Below, piece after piece: positions 25,644 to 35,650 of a stretch of DNA of 64,000 nucleotides. A program made the translations under genes and the position numbers. Below the pieces are notes generated by a model, which was given only the letters and a program-made list of their open reading frames with translations, did no database searches and had not been told where the DNA came from. The stretch comes from Roseovarius amoyensis (GTDB taxonomy: Bacteria; Pseudomonadota; Alphaproteobacteria; Rhodobacterales; Rhodobacteraceae). The stretch covers positions 124,001 through 188,000 of the forward strand of contig NZ_QITQ01000006.1 in NCBI RefSeq assembly GCF_003260265.1, given 5' to 3'. The stretch's first letter is position 1; each line of letters begins with the position of its first letter.

Positions 25644-27002
25644 ATGATCGATACCATGTTCGCGCTGTTCGCCAACCGAGACTATGCCGCGCTCTACGCC
25701 GCGCAGGTGGTGTCGCTGCTCGGTACCGGGCTGATGACCGTGGCGCTGGGGTTGCTGGCCTATGATCTGGCCGGGGATGGCGCGGGGATGGTCCTGGGCA
25801 TCGCGTTCACCATCAAGATGCTGTCCTATGTGGGCCTGTCACCGGTGGCGCAGGCGCTGGCGCAGCGGCTGCCGCGCAAACCGGTGCTGGTGGGGGCCGA
25901 CCTGGTGCGTGTGGCAGTCGCACTGTGCCTGCCCTTTGTCACCCAGGTCTGGCAGGTCTACGTGCTGATCTTCGTGTTGCAGTCGGCCTCGGCCACGTTT
26001 ACCCCGGCCTATCAGGCGATCCTGCCGGACCTGCTGCCGGACGAGGGTGACTATACCCGCGCGCTGTCGCTGTCGCGGCTGGCCTACGATCTGGAAAACC
26101 TTCTGAGCCCGGCCATCGCCGCCCTGTTGCTGACCGTAACGGGCTTTTCCATGCTGTTTGCGGGCACGGCACTGGGCTTTGCCGTCTCGGCGGTTCTGGT
26201 CGGCTGGGCGGCGATACCGCCCCTGTCGCCCGAGGCATCCATGCGCCCGTTTCGTGAGCGACTGGTTCGCGGCACGCGGATCTACCTGGCAACGCCGCGG
26301 CTGCGCGGGCTGCTCGCACTCAATTTCGCGGCGGCTGCGGCAAGTGCGTTCGTGCTGGTCAACACGGTGGTCCTTGTGCGCGGAGCAATGGCCGGGGACG
26401 AGGCCGATCTGGCGCTGGCAATGGCGGCCTTTGGCGCGGGGTCGATGGCTGCGGCCCTGGCGCTGCCGCGCCTGGTCGAACGGCTGCCGGATCGCGGGGT
26501 GATGATGGCGGGGGCGGCGACCCTCGTGATGCTGTGCCTGGGGCTGGCGTTGCGGATGGGGGTGGCTGGCCTGCCGGGCTGGCCTGTCTTTCTGGCCGTC
26601 TGGGCGGCGTTCGGGCTGGCCTATTCCGCGGTTCTGACACCCTCGGGCCGGCTCTTGCGGCGGTCGGCCCATCCCGCCGACCGTCCCGCGATCTTTGCGG
26701 CGCAGTTCGCGCTCAGCCATGCGTGCTGGCTGATCACCTATCCGCTGGCCGGCTGGGCGGGCGAGGCATTGGAGATGGCCGCCGCGCTGGGCATCCTGGG
26801 GGCGCTGGCGCTGGTCGGGGTGCTGGTGGCGTGGCGGCTGTGGCCAGCGGGAGAGCCGCTGGAGCTGTTTCATGACCACCCGGAACTGCCACCGCACCAT
26901 CCGCATCTGTACGCTCACGGGGCTGTAGACGGCGAAGTGCGGCGCCATGCACATGTCTTTGTCATAGATGATCTGCATCCGGTGTGGCCAAGGCAGGGCT
27001 GA
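25644..27002 (+). CDS. MFS transporter with histidine-rich cytoplasmic tail
   Basis: The 452-aa product has about 11-12 hydrophobic segments typical of the major facilitator superfamily, with the loop motif ALAQRLPRKPVLVGADLVR near residue 70. The last 45 residues are hydrophilic and unusually rich in His (HDHPELPPHHPHLYAHG, then RRHAHVFVIDDLH), suggesting metal binding by the tail. This form resembles MFS_3-type exporters of the enterobactin-exporter/YbgE-like group. ATG at 25644 is used; ATG at 25656 (MFALFANRDY) is equally possible, and neither has a strong ribosome site. gltX begins 59 bases downstream. Substrate unknown; a metal or siderophore link is inference from the tail. Confidence 0.85.
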   Translation: MIDTMFALFANRDYAALYAAQVVSLLGTGLMTVALGLLAYDLAGDGAGMVLGIAFTIKMLSYVGLSPVAQALAQRLPRKPVLVGADLVRVAVALCLPFVTQVWQVYVLIFVLQSASATFTPAYQAILPDLLPDEGDYTRALSLSRLAYDLENLLSPAIAALLLTVTGFSMLFAGTALGFAVSAVLVGWAAIPPLSPEASMRPFRERLVRGTRIYLATPRLRGLLALNFAAAAASAFVLVNTVVLVRGAMAGDEADLALAMAAFGAGSMAAALALPRLVERLPDRGVMMAGAATLVMLCLGLALRMGVAGLPGWPVFLAVWAAFGLAYSAVLTPSGRLLRRSAHPADRPAIFAAQFALSHACWLITYPLAGWAGEALEMAAALGILGALALVGVLVAWRLWPAGEPLELFHDHPELPPHHPHLYAHGAVDGEVRRHAHVFVIDDLHPVWPRQG

Positions 27003-27061
27003 ACTGGACAAAACGCGCAGCCTGTGACATGGCCCGCGCAACATATCCGGAGCCGCAAGAA

Positions 27062-28387
27062 ATGACCGTTACCCGTTTTGCCCCTTCGCCCACGGGCTAT
27101 ATCCATGTCGGCAACCTGCGCACCGCGCTGATGAATTTCCTCATCGCGCGCAAGGCCGGGGGAACCTTTATCCTGCGCATCGACGACACCGACCCCGAGC
27201 GGTCGAAGGAAGAGTACGTCGACGCGATCAAGGAAGACCTGGAATGGCTGGGTCTGCACTGGGACCGGATCGAACGGCAGTCGCAGCGGCTGGACCGCTA
27301 TGCCGAGGCCGCCGACCGCCTGCGCGACATGGGCCAGCTGTACGAGGCGTTCGAGACCCCGACCGAGCTGGACCTCAAGCGCAAGAAGCAGCTGAACATG
27401 GGCCGCCCGCCGGTCTATGACCGCGCCGCGCTGGCTCTGTCGGAGGACGAAAAGGCCCGCCTGCGCGACGAACGCGGCCCCGGTGTGTGGCGTTTCAAGC
27501 TCGATCACCAACGCATCGGCTGGGAGGATGGCATCCTCGGCCCGGTTTCCATCGACGCCGCCAGCGTCTCGGACCCTGTGCTGATTCGCGGCGACGGGCA
27601 GGTGCTTTACACGCTGGCCTCGGTGGTGGACGACACCGAGATGGGCGTGACCGATGTCGTGCGCGGGGCGGACCATGTGACCAACACCGCCACCCAGATC
27701 CAGATCATTGCCGCGCTGGGGGGCAAGGCGCCCGATTTCGCCCACCATTCGCTGCTGACCGGCCCGCAGGGCGACGCGTTGTCCAAGCGGCTGGGCACGC
27801 TTTCGCTGCGCGACCTGCGCGCCCGAGGGGTAGAGCCGATGGCGCTGTTGTCGCTGATGGCGCGGCTGGGGTCGTCCGACCCGGTGGAACTGCGCACCAG
27901 CATCGATGAGCTGGTCGAAGGCTTTGACATCACCCATTTCGGCGCGGCACCGACCAAGTTCGACGCCGACGATCTGTTTCCGCTGACCGCGCATGTGCTG
28001 CAGGAACGCCCCTATGAACAGGTCGCCGACACCATCGCCGCGCTGGGCGTACCCGGTGACATCGCCCCCCGGTTCTGGGAGGTCATGCGCGAGAACATCA
28101 CCACGCTCAACGATCTGGGCGACTGGTGGGCGCTCTGCCGCGACGGGGCCGAGCCGATCATCGACGAGGCCGACCGCGAATTCGTGGCACAGGCCATGGC
28201 TATGCTGCCCGAGGGGCCGCTGGATGAAGACAGCTGGGGCAACTGGACGGGCGCGGTGAAAGAGGCCACGGGCCGCAAGGGCAGGGGGCTGTTCATGCCG
28301 CTCAGGCTGGCGCTGACCGGCCAGCAGCACGGACCCGACATGCGCCGGTTGCTGCCGCTGTTGCAGCGGATCAGGGCGAAGGAATAA
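27062..28387 (+). CDS. gltX: Glutamate--tRNA ligase
   Basis: GltX charges tRNA with glutamate in the cytoplasm. The 441-aa product starts at the signature: TRFAPSPTGYIHVGNLRTAL (HIGH-type motif as HVGN), continues with ILRIDDTDPERSKEEYVDAI and LGPVSIDAASVSDPVL, and has LSKRLGTLSLRDLRARGVEP near residue 242 (KMSKS-type motif as LSKR). The length and the start at the signature fit one of the two short GltX paralogues common in Rhodobacteraceae, so a second gltX may exist elsewhere; specificity towards tRNA-Glu or tRNA-Gln is not decided. Its 3' end overlaps the convergent DUF2254 gene by 17 bases. Confidence 0.93.
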   Translation: MTVTRFAPSPTGYIHVGNLRTALMNFLIARKAGGTFILRIDDTDPERSKEEYVDAIKEDLEWLGLHWDRIERQSQRLDRYAEAADRLRDMGQLYEAFETPTELDLKRKKQLNMGRPPVYDRAALALSEDEKARLRDERGPGVWRFKLDHQRIGWEDGILGPVSIDAASVSDPVLIRGDGQVLYTLASVVDDTEMGVTDVVRGADHVTNTATQIQIIAALGGKAPDFAHHSLLTGPQGDALSKRLGTLSLRDLRARGVEPMALLSLMARLGSSDPVELRTSIDELVEGFDITHFGAAPTKFDADDLFPLTAHVLQERPYEQVADTIAALGVPGDIAPRFWEVMRENITTLNDLGDWWALCRDGAEPIIDEADREFVAQAMAMLPEGPLDEDSWGNWTGAVKEATGRKGRGLFMPLRLALTGQQHGPDMRRLLPLLQRIRAKE

Positions 28388-29651
28388 AGACCCCTTCGAC
28401 GTCATAGGCCTGATGCATCCTTTCGCGGTCGGCCTCTTGCGTCAGGGCGGCCTGGGCGTGATTGCGGGTGCGGTCGGCCGCGTCCCGCACCGCGGCGGCA
28501 AGATGGCTGTCGCCCGATGTCGCCAATGACCTCAGCGCGTGCAGCAGCCGGCAGACGACCTCGATTTTGTCCGCGCCGTCGCGCGCGGTGCTGGCAAAGG
28601 CATTGGTGATCAGCGTTTCAGGCGTCAGTGCCGGTGCGAACACCCGCTCGTAGCATGGCGCATCGCGCGTGGGCGGTGTGCATGCCCATTCCCAGATCAG
28701 CCGTTCCTGCCGGGCGATCACGTCGATCGCGGTGCCGGGGTCGTTGATCCCCGGCGACAGGGCGCGCGAGGCGATTTCCGACAGCACAAGCAGGCCATAG
28801 GCCGCGTCTTGTTCGAAGGTGCGGTATTGCCCCATGGTCAGCGCCGCCTGCACCGTGCAGACCCCCTTGTCGTCGAGGCCACAGGCATAGCCGATCGCGT
28901 GCCCCTTCAGCACGAATTGCCCTGGCGAGACATGCAGATACACCCGGGCGCCGGCATCGGTCAGGGCCTTGTCGATGCGGGCGGCGTCGATGAACTGCAG
29001 ATACCCTGATTGGGGCGCGGGGATGGGGCTGGCGTCGTTCGGGATGACGGTTTCGGCAGTCAGCGGTGTGGCCCCCTGCGCCGGCGCGGCGCGGGTCTGT
29101 TTCAGGCTCTTTCGGGCCTCGGCCTCGGTCTTGCGCAGGGTGGCGTCCATGCTGCCCAGGTCGCTCAGATGGTCGATCCAGCGAAGCATCGCCAGGATCA
29201 CCAGCACCACCACCGCCACCGTGACGGCCATATACATGACCGATGATCCCTGCGCCCCGAATCCCGCCTGGATCAGCAGGATCGCGCTCAGTGAATAGAC
29301 GAAGGCGCCGATGAACGTTGCCAGAACCGTCTGGGTGGTGGTGTCGGCCAGCAGGATACGGTGCGCCCGCGGTGTCGCCTGCGAGGCCGCGGCGTGATAG
29401 GCCGTGACCATGACGTTGAGCGAGAACGTGCTGACCGCCAGCATTCCCGACGCCAGGATTGTCAGAACCGGCATGATCGCCTTGGCCGGTACCCGCTCGC
29501 GCAGGCCTTGGGGAATGAACTCTTCCAGCAGCGTTGCGCTGACAGCCGCCATCAGTGCCAACAGGGCCATCAGCGACACCCGGACCCATAGCCGCCGCGC
29601 GAAACGCAGCACCATCATCGCGGTGCCCGACAGGTGCGTTACATTCGCCAT
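28371..29651 (-). CDS. DUF2254 membrane protein
   Basis: The 426-aa protein has four hydrophobic segments in the first third (about 20-45, 60-85, 108-130 and 135-158), the segment FSLNVMVTAYHAAASQATPRA between them, and a soluble C-terminal part with YLQFIDAARIDKALTDAGAR and PGINDPGTAIDVIARQERL. This is the DUF2254 pattern, a predicted inner-membrane protein of unknown function. Its ATG (29651) is three bases after the stop of the GGCT-like gene, so the two are probably translationally coupled. Its stop lies inside the 3' end of gltX on the other strand. Confidence 0.88.
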   Translation of the reverse strand: MANVTHLSGTAMMVLRFARRLWVRVSLMALLALMAAVSATLLEEFIPQGLRERVPAKAIMPVLTILASGMLAVSTFSLNVMVTAYHAAASQATPRAHRILLADTTTQTVLATFIGAFVYSLSAILLIQAGFGAQGSSVMYMAVTVAVVVLVILAMLRWIDHLSDLGSMDATLRKTEAEARKSLKQTRAAPAQGATPLTAETVIPNDASPIPAPQSGYLQFIDAARIDKALTDAGARVYLHVSPGQFVLKGHAIGYACGLDDKGVCTVQAALTMGQYRTFEQDAAYGLLVLSEIASRALSPGINDPGTAIDVIARQERLIWEWACTPPTRDAPCYERVFAPALTPETLITNAFASTARDGADKIEVVCRLLHALRSLATSGDSHLAAAVRDAADRTRNHAQAALTQEADRERMHQAYDVEGVFIPSP

Positions 29652-29654
29652 GGA

Positions 29655-30326
29655 TCAACCATGGGGCAAGCACGCCTGTGCGTCCAGCGCCCCTTGCGCC
29701 TGGCCGCGGGTCCGGCGTACCCCGCGATCCGAAAGATGGTCATCGACCAGCGCGCGTTCGTCCCGGCTCAGTACCCTGTGGCGCGGATAGCGCGGCGCGT
29801 CGCGGTCGTCGAGCACCGGCGCATCCCAGCCATCGGTGGTGTCGAAAAACCGGCGCACGCCGGCCTCGCCGAATTCGCGCAGATAGCCCTGCACCACGAC
29901 GTCGACATAGCTCAGCAAGACCGGGCAGGTCGCGTCGGGGGTGCCGTGCCGGCCCTCGGGAATGGCGTAAAGCGCGATTTGCGGCGCGTGCGACAGATCA
30001 TGGTTGACCTGGTGATGCGCGGGCAGCCGCGCATAGGCGCGTTCGCGCATGTCCAGCGCGGCCCAGTCCGCCCCGGGCACGGCGGCGATCAACCCGTCGA
30101 TTTCAGCGCTCGGGTCCGGCACCACCGTCAGATAGGCGACGGGCCGCAGCCGGGTATGCCGCCAGACGCGTCGCCACCCCCGCAGCCGGGCCGGTGCGGC
30201 CTCGGAAAATGTGTGGGTTTCACGGTTCACCAGGCTGCCATATCTGAAAAACCAGGGGTCGGTTTCGGCGGTCTGGTCGGCGGCGGTCGCCCCGGCAGTG
30301 TGAATCGGCGATTTGATCTGTGTCAT
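29655..30326 (-). CDS. Gamma-glutamylcyclotransferase-like (AIG2/GGCT fold) protein
   Basis: The 223-aa product has FFRYGSLVNRETHTF near residue 26, the (Y)GSL motif of the GGCT fold, and downstream LDMRERAYARLPAH with the catalytic-type glutamate. Additional C-terminal sequence (about 150-223) ends with VLSRDERALVDDHLSDRGVR. The family includes gamma-glutamylamine and gamma-glutamyl cyclotransferases that release 5-oxoproline, but the real substrate is unknown. It is directly upstream of DUF2254 (three-base gap) and divergent from an Rrf2 regulator. The region before the ATG (AAGTGTACC) has no good ribosome site. Confidence 0.8.
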   Translation of the reverse strand: MTQIKSPIHTAGATAADQTAETDPWFFRYGSLVNRETHTFSEAAPARLRGWRRVWRHTRLRPVAYLTVVPDPSAEIDGLIAAVPGADWAALDMRERAYARLPAHHQVNHDLSHAPQIALYAIPEGRHGTPDATCPVLLSYVDVVVQGYLREFGEAGVRRFFDTTDGWDAPVLDDRDAPRYPRHRVLSRDERALVDDHLSDRGVRRTRGQAQGALDAQACLPHG

Positions 30327-30388
30327 GGTACACTTTTTTTTCTGCCCGCACCTTGTCCCGATATCAAGCTCGGAGCCCGATTGACACC

Positions 30389-30862
30389 ATGCGCCTGACC
30401 AAACGAACCAACCTCGCCTTTCGTGTGCTGATGTTCTGCGGCATTCACTCCGACCGATTGGCCACCAAGGCCGAGATCGCCGAGCGGTGCAACACGTCTG
30501 AAAGTCACCTGGCGCAGGTCGTCAACCAGCTGGCACAGCTGGGATATCTGCATACCAGGCGCGGCCGGTCGGGCGGGCTGCGGCTGGCGCGGCCGATGCG
30601 CGAGATCGCGGTCGGCGCGGTCTTTCGCGATCTTGAGGTGCCCACCCACCATACCGAATGCCTGGCCGATACCGACGACACCTGCCCGCTGTCCGACAGT
30701 TGCCGGCTGCGCGATGCGCTGGCCGATGCGGCAGAGGCCTTTTTTACCCATCTCGACGCGATGACGCTGGAAGACCTGATTTGCGGCAATGACGCGCTGG
30801 CAGGTTTTTTTGCGCAGATGGGCTGTTCACGACGGCTTGAAACGACTCGCACAGCATACTAG
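30389..30862 (+). CDS. Rrf2 family Fe-S transcription factor, NsrR/RirA-like
   Basis: The 157-aa product starts MRLTKRTNLAFRVLMFCGIH, like NsrR and RirA. The winged helix (residues 25-80) contains RRGRSGGLRLARPMREIAVG. Three cysteines, C91, C99 and C105 (C-x7-C-x5-C), form the expected Fe-S cluster site; this spacing equals that recalled for Bacillus NsrR (C92/C100/C106) and is one residue shorter than in RirA. It may sense nitric oxide or iron/Fe-S status. The start at 30389 matches family N-termini; the longer frame would run into the promoter. It diverges from the GGCT-like gene, and the glycine riboswitch follows it directly. Confidence 0.85.
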   Translation: MRLTKRTNLAFRVLMFCGIHSDRLATKAEIAERCNTSESHLAQVVNQLAQLGYLHTRRGRSGGLRLARPMREIAVGAVFRDLEVPTHHTECLADTDDTCPLSDSCRLRDALADAAEAFFTHLDAMTLEDLICGNDALAGFFAQMGCSRRLETTRTAY

Positions 30863-30869
30863 GGTACAC

Positions 30870-31040
30870 CGCGATCGGAACGGGAGAACCGGCTTAGCCG
30901 GTGCCGAAGGAGCAACCGCCCCGGAAACTCTCAGGCGACAGGGACCGTTCCGCATCTGTGACAGACTCTGGAGAGATCCCGGGCAAAGAGCCGGGGCGCC
31001 GAAGGGATAGCGATCTCAGGCAAAAGGACAGAGGGGGCAT
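30870..31040 (+). promoter_or_regulatory. Tandem glycine riboswitch of the gcv operon
   Basis: Two glycine aptamers follow each other. The first (about 30876-30953) contains GGGAGAACCGG, GCCGAAGGAGCAA and AACTCTCAGGCGACAGGGAC. The second (about 30964-31037) contains GGAGAGATCC, GCGCCGAAGGGATAGC and ATCTCAGGCAAAAGGACAG. The short linker between them and the position 90 bases before gcvT are standard. Glycine binding turns on the glycine cleavage operon. Confidence 0.95.
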
Positions 31041-31045
31041 CGAGG

Positions 31046-31065
31046 GCGCGCGGTTTTCCGCGCGC
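31046..31065 (+). promoter_or_regulatory. Hairpin of the glycine riboswitch expression platform
   Basis: A perfect 8-base-pair stem GCGCGCGG-TTTT-CCGCGCGC directly follows the second aptamer. No T-run follows, so it is either a Rho-type or translational switch element or a simple spacer hairpin before gcvT. Confidence 0.5.
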
Positions 31066-31128
31066 TGAAACGGTGCCGGGAATGATTCCATTTTCCAACC
31101 GGCCCATGAGCGATGGGAGAGACGCGGG

Positions 31129-32253
31129 ATGAGCGATCTTCGCAAGACGCCGCTCCATGCCCTGCATCTGGAGCTGGGGGCCAAAATGGTGCCCTTTGCC
31201 GGGTACGAGATGCCGGTGCAATATCCGCTGGGGGTGATGAAGGAGCATCTTCACACCCGCGCGGCGGCAGGGCTTTTCGATGTCAGCCACATGGGTCAGG
31301 TGATCCTGCGCCATGAGGGTGGGGTTGGCCCGGCGGCGCAGGCGTTGGAAACGCTGGTGCCGGTCGATGTGCTGGGGCTGGGCGAGATGCGCCAGCGCTA
31401 CGGGATCTTTACCGATGAGGGTGGCGGCATCCTGGACGATCTGATGATCGCCAACCGGCGCGATCATCTGTTCCTGGTGGTCAACGCCGCCTGCAAGGGC
31501 GATGACATCGCCCATATGCGCGCGAACCTGCCCGGTGTCGAGGTCGAGGAACTGACCGAACGTGCGCTGCTGGCATTGCAGGGGCCGGCGGCAGATGCGG
31601 TGCTGGGTGCGATCCTGCCCGACGTGGCGGCGATGCGGTTCATGGATTTGGCCATCATGGCCTCGGACTATGGCGAGCTGTGGCTGTCGCGCTCCGGCTA
31701 TACCGGCGAGGACGGGTACGAGATTTCGGTGCCGGCCGAGCAGGCCGAGGCCCTGTCGCGCGCCCTGCTGGCGCATGAGGCGGTCGAGCCGATCGGCCTG
31801 GGCGCCCGCGACAGTTTGCGGCTTGAGGCAGGACTTTGCCTTTACGGCCATGACATCGACACCACCACCAGCCCGGTCGAGGCCGGGCTTTCCTGGGCGA
31901 TACAAAAGGTTCGCCGCAGCGGCGGCGCGCGCGCGGGCGGCTTTCCGGGTGCCGATCGCATCCTGCGCGAGTTCCTGGACGGCCCTGCGCGCCGGCGCGT
32001 AGGGCTTGCCCCCGAGGGCCGCGCGCCGATGCGCGACGGCACGCTGCTGTTCGCGGCCGAGGACGCGGCAGAGCCGGTGGGCACAATCACATCCGGCGCG
32101 TTCGGCCCCAGCGTCGGCGCGCCCGTGGCGATGGGCTATGTCCCGGCCGATCTGGCCGAGCCGGGAACGATGGTCTGGGGCGAGGTGCGCGGCCGGCGCA
32201 TGCCCGCCCGCGTGGCAAAGCTGCCCTTTGTCCCGGCCGGCTTCAAACGCTGA
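31129..32253 (+). CDS. gcvT: Glycine cleavage system T protein (aminomethyltransferase)
   Basis: GcvT releases ammonia from the aminomethyl group on lipoyl-GcvH and forms 5,10-methylene-tetrahydrofolate. The 374-aa product has the N-terminal [28 protein letters not shown] near residue 56, and [16 protein letters not shown] near 187, followed by [20 protein letters not shown] near 225, all signatures of GcvT. The C-terminal beta-barrel ends [15 protein letters not shown]. The gene is first in the riboswitch-controlled gcvT-gcvH-gcvP operon, 21 bases ahead of gcvH. GGGAGAGACGCGGG precedes the ATG. Confidence 0.95.
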   Translation: MSDLRKTPLHALHLELGAKMVPFAGYEMPVQYPLGVMKEHLHTRAAAGLFDVSHMGQVILRHEGGVGPAAQALETLVPVDVLGLGEMRQRYGIFTDEGGGILDDLMIANRRDHLFLVVNAACKGDDIAHMRANLPGVEVEELTERALLALQGPAADAVLGAILPDVAAMRFMDLAIMASDYGELWLSRSGYTGEDGYEISVPAEQAEALSRALLAHEAVEPIGLGARDSLRLEAGLCLYGHDIDTTTSPVEAGLSWAIQKVRRSGGARAGGFPGADRILREFLDGPARRRVGLAPEGRAPMRDGTLLFAAEDAAEPVGTITSGAFGPSVGAPVAMGYVPADLAEPGTMVWGEVRGRRMPARVAKLPFVPAGFKR

Positions 32254-32274
32254 TCCAACAGGAGATTGAAAAGA

Positions 32275-32634
32275 ATGAAATTTACCGAAGAACACGAGTG
32301 GCTGCGCGTCGAGGATGACGAGGTTGTCGTTGGCATCACCGAACACGCGGCCGAGGAACTGGGCGACATCGTCTTTGTCGAACTGCCCCAGCCCGGGACC
32401 ACCGTCACCAAGGATGACGAGATCGTCGTCATCGAAAGCGTCAAGGCGGCGTCCGATATCCTGGCCCCCATCGACGGTGAAATCACCGCCGTCAACGACG
32501 CCATCGCCGACGAGCCCGCCAAGGTGAACGAAGACCCGATGGGCAATGGCTGGTTCTTTCGGATCAAACCGTCGGACCCGTCGCAGATGGACGCGATGAT
32601 GGACGAGGCCGCCTACAAGGCGTTCATCGCCTAA
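32275..32634 (+). CDS. gcvH: Glycine cleavage system H protein
   Basis: GcvH carries the lipoyl arm that shuttles the aminomethyl group between GcvP, GcvT and the L protein. The 119-aa product starts MKFTEEHEWLRVEDDEVVVG and has the lipoyl lysine K57 in VIESVKAASDILAP. The start at 32275 has AGGAG ten bases upstream; a TTG nine bases earlier in frame is less likely. A 116-base gap with small hairpins separates it from gcvP. Confidence 0.96.
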   Translation: MKFTEEHEWLRVEDDEVVVGITEHAAEELGDIVFVELPQPGTTVTKDDEIVVIESVKAASDILAPIDGEITAVNDAIADEPAKVNEDPMGNGWFFRIKPSDPSQMDAMMDEAAYKAFIA

Positions 32635-32750
32635 CAGGTATCGCGGACAGAAATGTCCCGCCTCCGGCACGGCTGTCGTGCCTAGGATGTTGATGAACGG
32701 GGCGCAGGCGCCGGCTGATCGGCGCCGCCTGAACAACGGATGAGGAAACC

Positions 32751-35600
32751 ATGCCCTTCAAGCCCACCGAATACCTGCCCTACGATTTCGCCAACCGCCG
32801 CCATATCGGCCCCTCGCCCGAGGAAATGGACGGGATGCTGCAGGTGCTGGGCGTCGACAGCCTGGACCAGCTGATCGACGAGGCGGTGCCGAAATCCATC
32901 CGGCAGGAAAAGCCGCTGGAGTTCGGCAAGCCGCTTTCCGAGCGCGAGTTGATACACCGCATGCGGATGACGGCGGGTAAGAACAAGGTCCTGGTCAGCC
33001 TGATCGGGCAGGGCTATCACGGCACGGTCACGCCGCCGGCGATCCAGCGCAACATCCTGGAAAACCCGGCCTGGTACACCTCTTACACCCCCTATCAGCC
33101 CGAGATCAGCCAGGGCCGGCTGGAGGCGCTGCTGAACTTCCAGACCATGATCTCGGATCTGACCGGGCTGGAGATCGCCAACGCCTCGCTGCTGGACGAG
33201 GCCACCGCCTGCGCCGAGGCGATGACCATGGCGCAGCGCGTCGCCAAGTCAAAGGCCGGCGCGTTCTTTGTCGACCGCGACTGCCACCCGCAGAACATCG
33301 CCGTCGTCCAGACCCGCGCCGCGCCGCTGGGGATCGAGGTGATCGTCGGCAACCCCGACAAGATGGACGCCTCTAAGGTCTTTGGTGCTTTGTTCCAGTA
33401 TCCGGGCACCTATGGCCATGTGCGCGATTTCACCTCTCACATAGAAGCGCTGCACGAACATGGTGCCATCGGCATCGTCTCGGCCGACCCGCTGGCGCTG
33501 ACGCTGCTCAAGGAACCCGGCGAAATGGGGGCCGACATCGCGGTGGGCAGCGCCCAGCGATTCGGCGTGCCGATGGGCTATGGCGGCCCGCACGCCGCCT
33601 ATATGGCGTGCCGCGAGTCGTTCAAACGGGCGATGCCGGGGCGGCTGGTGGGCGTTTCGGTCGACAGCCACGGCAACCGCGCCTATCGCCTGGCCCTGCA
33701 GACCCGCGAACAACATATCCGCCGGGAAAAGGCGACCAGCAATGTCTGCACCGCGCAGGCGTTGCTGGCGGTGATGGCGTCGATGTACGCGGTGTTCCAC
33801 GGGCCCAAGGGGCTGAAGGCCATCACCCAGCGCATCCACCGCAAGACCGTGCGCCTGGCCCGTGGGCTGGAAGAGGCGGGTTTCAAGGTCGATCCCAAGG
33901 CGTTCTTCGACACCATCACCGTGGATGTCGGCCCGCTGCAGGCGGCGGTGTTGAAATCGGCGGTGGACGAGGGCATCAACCTGCGCCGCGTCGGCGAAAC
34001 CCGTGTCGGCATCACGCTGGACGAGGCGACGCGCCCCAAGAGCATCGAGGCGGTCTGGCGGGCCTTTGGTATCGAACGCCGCGACGACAATTTCGAACCC
34101 GAATACCGGGTGCCCGAGAACATGCACCGGCGGACCGAATACCTGACCCACCCGATTTTCCACATGAACCGGGCCGAGACCGAGATGATGCGCTACATGC
34201 GCCGGCTGGCCGACCGTGACCTGGCGCTTGACCGGGCGATGATCCCGCTGGGCAGCTGCACGATGAAACTGAACTCGGCCGCCGAGATGATGCCGATCAG
34301 CTGGCGCGAATTCGCGCAGCTACATCCCTTCTGCCCGCCCGACCAGGCCGAGGGATACCGCGAGATGATCGACGATCTTTGCGCCCGGCTGTGCGAGATC
34401 ACCGGCTATGACGCGATGTCGATGCAGTCCAATTCCGGCGCTCAGGGCGAATATGCCGGGCTGCTGACGATCGCGGCCTGGCACCGCGCCAACGGGCAGG
34501 GCCACCGCAATGTGTGCCTCATCCCGGTCAGCGCCCACGGCACCAACCCGGCCAGCGCGCATATGGTCGGCTGGAAGGTGGTGACGGTGAAATCAGCCGA
34601 GAACGGCGATATCGACCTGGACGATTTCCGCGCCAAGGCCGAGGCCAACGCCGACAACCTGGCCGCCTGCATGATCACCTATCCCAGCACCCACGGCGTG
34701 TTCGAGGAGGGCGTGCGCGAGGTCTGCGACATCGTGCATCGGCATGGCGGGCAGGTCTATATCGACGGCGCCAACCTGAATGCCATGGTCGGGCTTGCGC
34801 GGCCGGGCGACATCGGCGGGGATGTGAGCCACCTCAACCTGCACAAGACCTTTTGCATCCCGCATGGCGGTGGCGGCCCCGGCATGGGGCCGATCGGGGT
34901 CAAGGCGTACCTTGCGCCCTTCCTGCCAGGTCATCCGCAAACCGGCGGGCAGGAAGGGCCGGTTGCGGCCGCGCCCTATGGCTCGCCCTCGATCCTGCCG
35001 ATCAGCTGGGCCTATATCCTGCTGATGGGCGGGCAGGGGCTGACCCAGGCGACGCGGGTGGCGATCCTGAACGCCAACTACATCGCCAAGCGGCTGGAAG
35101 GGGCCTATGACGTGCTCTTCAAGGGGCAGAACGGTCGGGTTGCGCATGAATGCATCTTTGACACCCGCCCCTTTGCCGACAGCGCCGGCGTGACCGTCGA
35201 CGACATCGCCAAGCGGCTGATCGACAACGGTTTTCACGCCCCGACGATGAGCTTTCCCGTGCCCGGTACGCTGATGGTCGAACCCACCGAGAGCGAAACC
35301 AAGGCCGAGCTGGACCGTTTCTGCAACGCGATGCTGGCGATCCGCGAGGAAATCCGCGCCATCGAGGAAGGTCGGATCGACCCGGAAAACAACCCGCTCA
35401 AGAACGCGCCGCACACGATGGAGGATCTGGTGCGTGACTGGGACCGTCCCTATAGCCGCGAAGAGGCGTGTTTCCCGCCCGGCGCGTTCCGCGTCGACAA
35501 GTACTGGCCGCCAGTCAACCGTGTCGACAACGTCTGGGGCGACCGTCACCTGATCTGCACCTGCCCGCCGATGGAGGCGTACAGCGAGGCGGCGGAGTAG
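32751..35600 (+). CDS. gcvP: Glycine dehydrogenase (decarboxylating), P protein
   Basis: GcvP decarboxylates glycine with PLP and passes the aminomethyl group to GcvH. The 949-aa product is the one-polypeptide form: an N-terminal half ([15 protein letters not shown] at the start; [20 protein letters not shown]) and a C-terminal half holding the PLP lysine K699 in [20 protein letters not shown]. The C-terminus ends with the family motif [20 protein letters not shown]. Together with glyA (elsewhere in the window) it links glycine, serine and one-carbon units. No gcvL/lpd gene is in the window. Confidence 0.96.
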   Translation: MPFKPTEYLPYDFANRRHIGPSPEEMDGMLQVLGVDSLDQLIDEAVPKSIRQEKPLEFGKPLSERELIHRMRMTAGKNKVLVSLIGQGYHGTVTPPAIQRNILENPAWYTSYTPYQPEISQGRLEALLNFQTMISDLTGLEIANASLLDEATACAEAMTMAQRVAKSKAGAFFVDRDCHPQNIAVVQTRAAPLGIEVIVGNPDKMDASKVFGALFQYPGTYGHVRDFTSHIEALHEHGAIGIVSADPLALTLLKEPGEMGADIAVGSAQRFGVPMGYGGPHAAYMACRESFKRAMPGRLVGVSVDSHGNRAYRLALQTREQHIRREKATSNVCTAQALLAVMASMYAVFHGPKGLKAITQRIHRKTVRLARGLEEAGFKVDPKAFFDTITVDVGPLQAAVLKSAVDEGINLRRVGETRVGITLDEATRPKSIEAVWRAFGIERRDDNFEPEYRVPENMHRRTEYLTHPIFHMNRAETEMMRYMRRLADRDLALDRAMIPLGSCTMKLNSAAEMMPISWREFAQLHPFCPPDQAEGYREMIDDLCARLCEITGYDAMSMQSNSGAQGEYAGLLTIAAWHRANGQGHRNVCLIPVSAHGTNPASAHMVGWKVVTVKSAENGDIDLDDFRAKAEANADNLAACMITYPSTHGVFEEGVREVCDIVHRHGGQVYIDGANLNAMVGLARPGDIGGDVSHLNLHKTFCIPHGGGGPGMGPIGVKAYLAPFLPGHPQTGGQEGPVAAAPYGSPSILPISWAYILLMGGQGLTQATRVAILNANYIAKRLEGAYDVLFKGQNGRVAHECIFDTRPFADSAGVTVDDIAKRLIDNGFHAPTMSFPVPGTLMVEPTESETKAELDRFCNAMLAIREEIRAIEEGRIDPENNPLKNAPHTMEDLVRDWDRPYSREEACFPPGAFRVDKYWPPVNRVDNVWGDRHLICTCPPMEAYSEAAE

Positions 35601-35625
35601 GGAATTCGCTCGAAGATCTCAGAAA

Positions 35626-35648
35626 GGGGCGGCACAGGATGCCGCCCC
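35626..35648. terminator. Hairpin between convergent gcvP and ABC permease genes
   Basis: The 9-base-pair stem GGGGCGGCA/TGCCGCCCC with loop CAGGA lies between two stop codons facing each other. Only a short T-stretch is present on the reverse strand, so termination efficiency is uncertain. Confidence 0.6.
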
Positions 35649-35650
35649 GG

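Noticed and set aside
31842-32086. Reverse-strand frames inside gcvT as extra small genes
   Set aside because: They lack ribosome sites and overlap conserved catalytic segments of gcvT.
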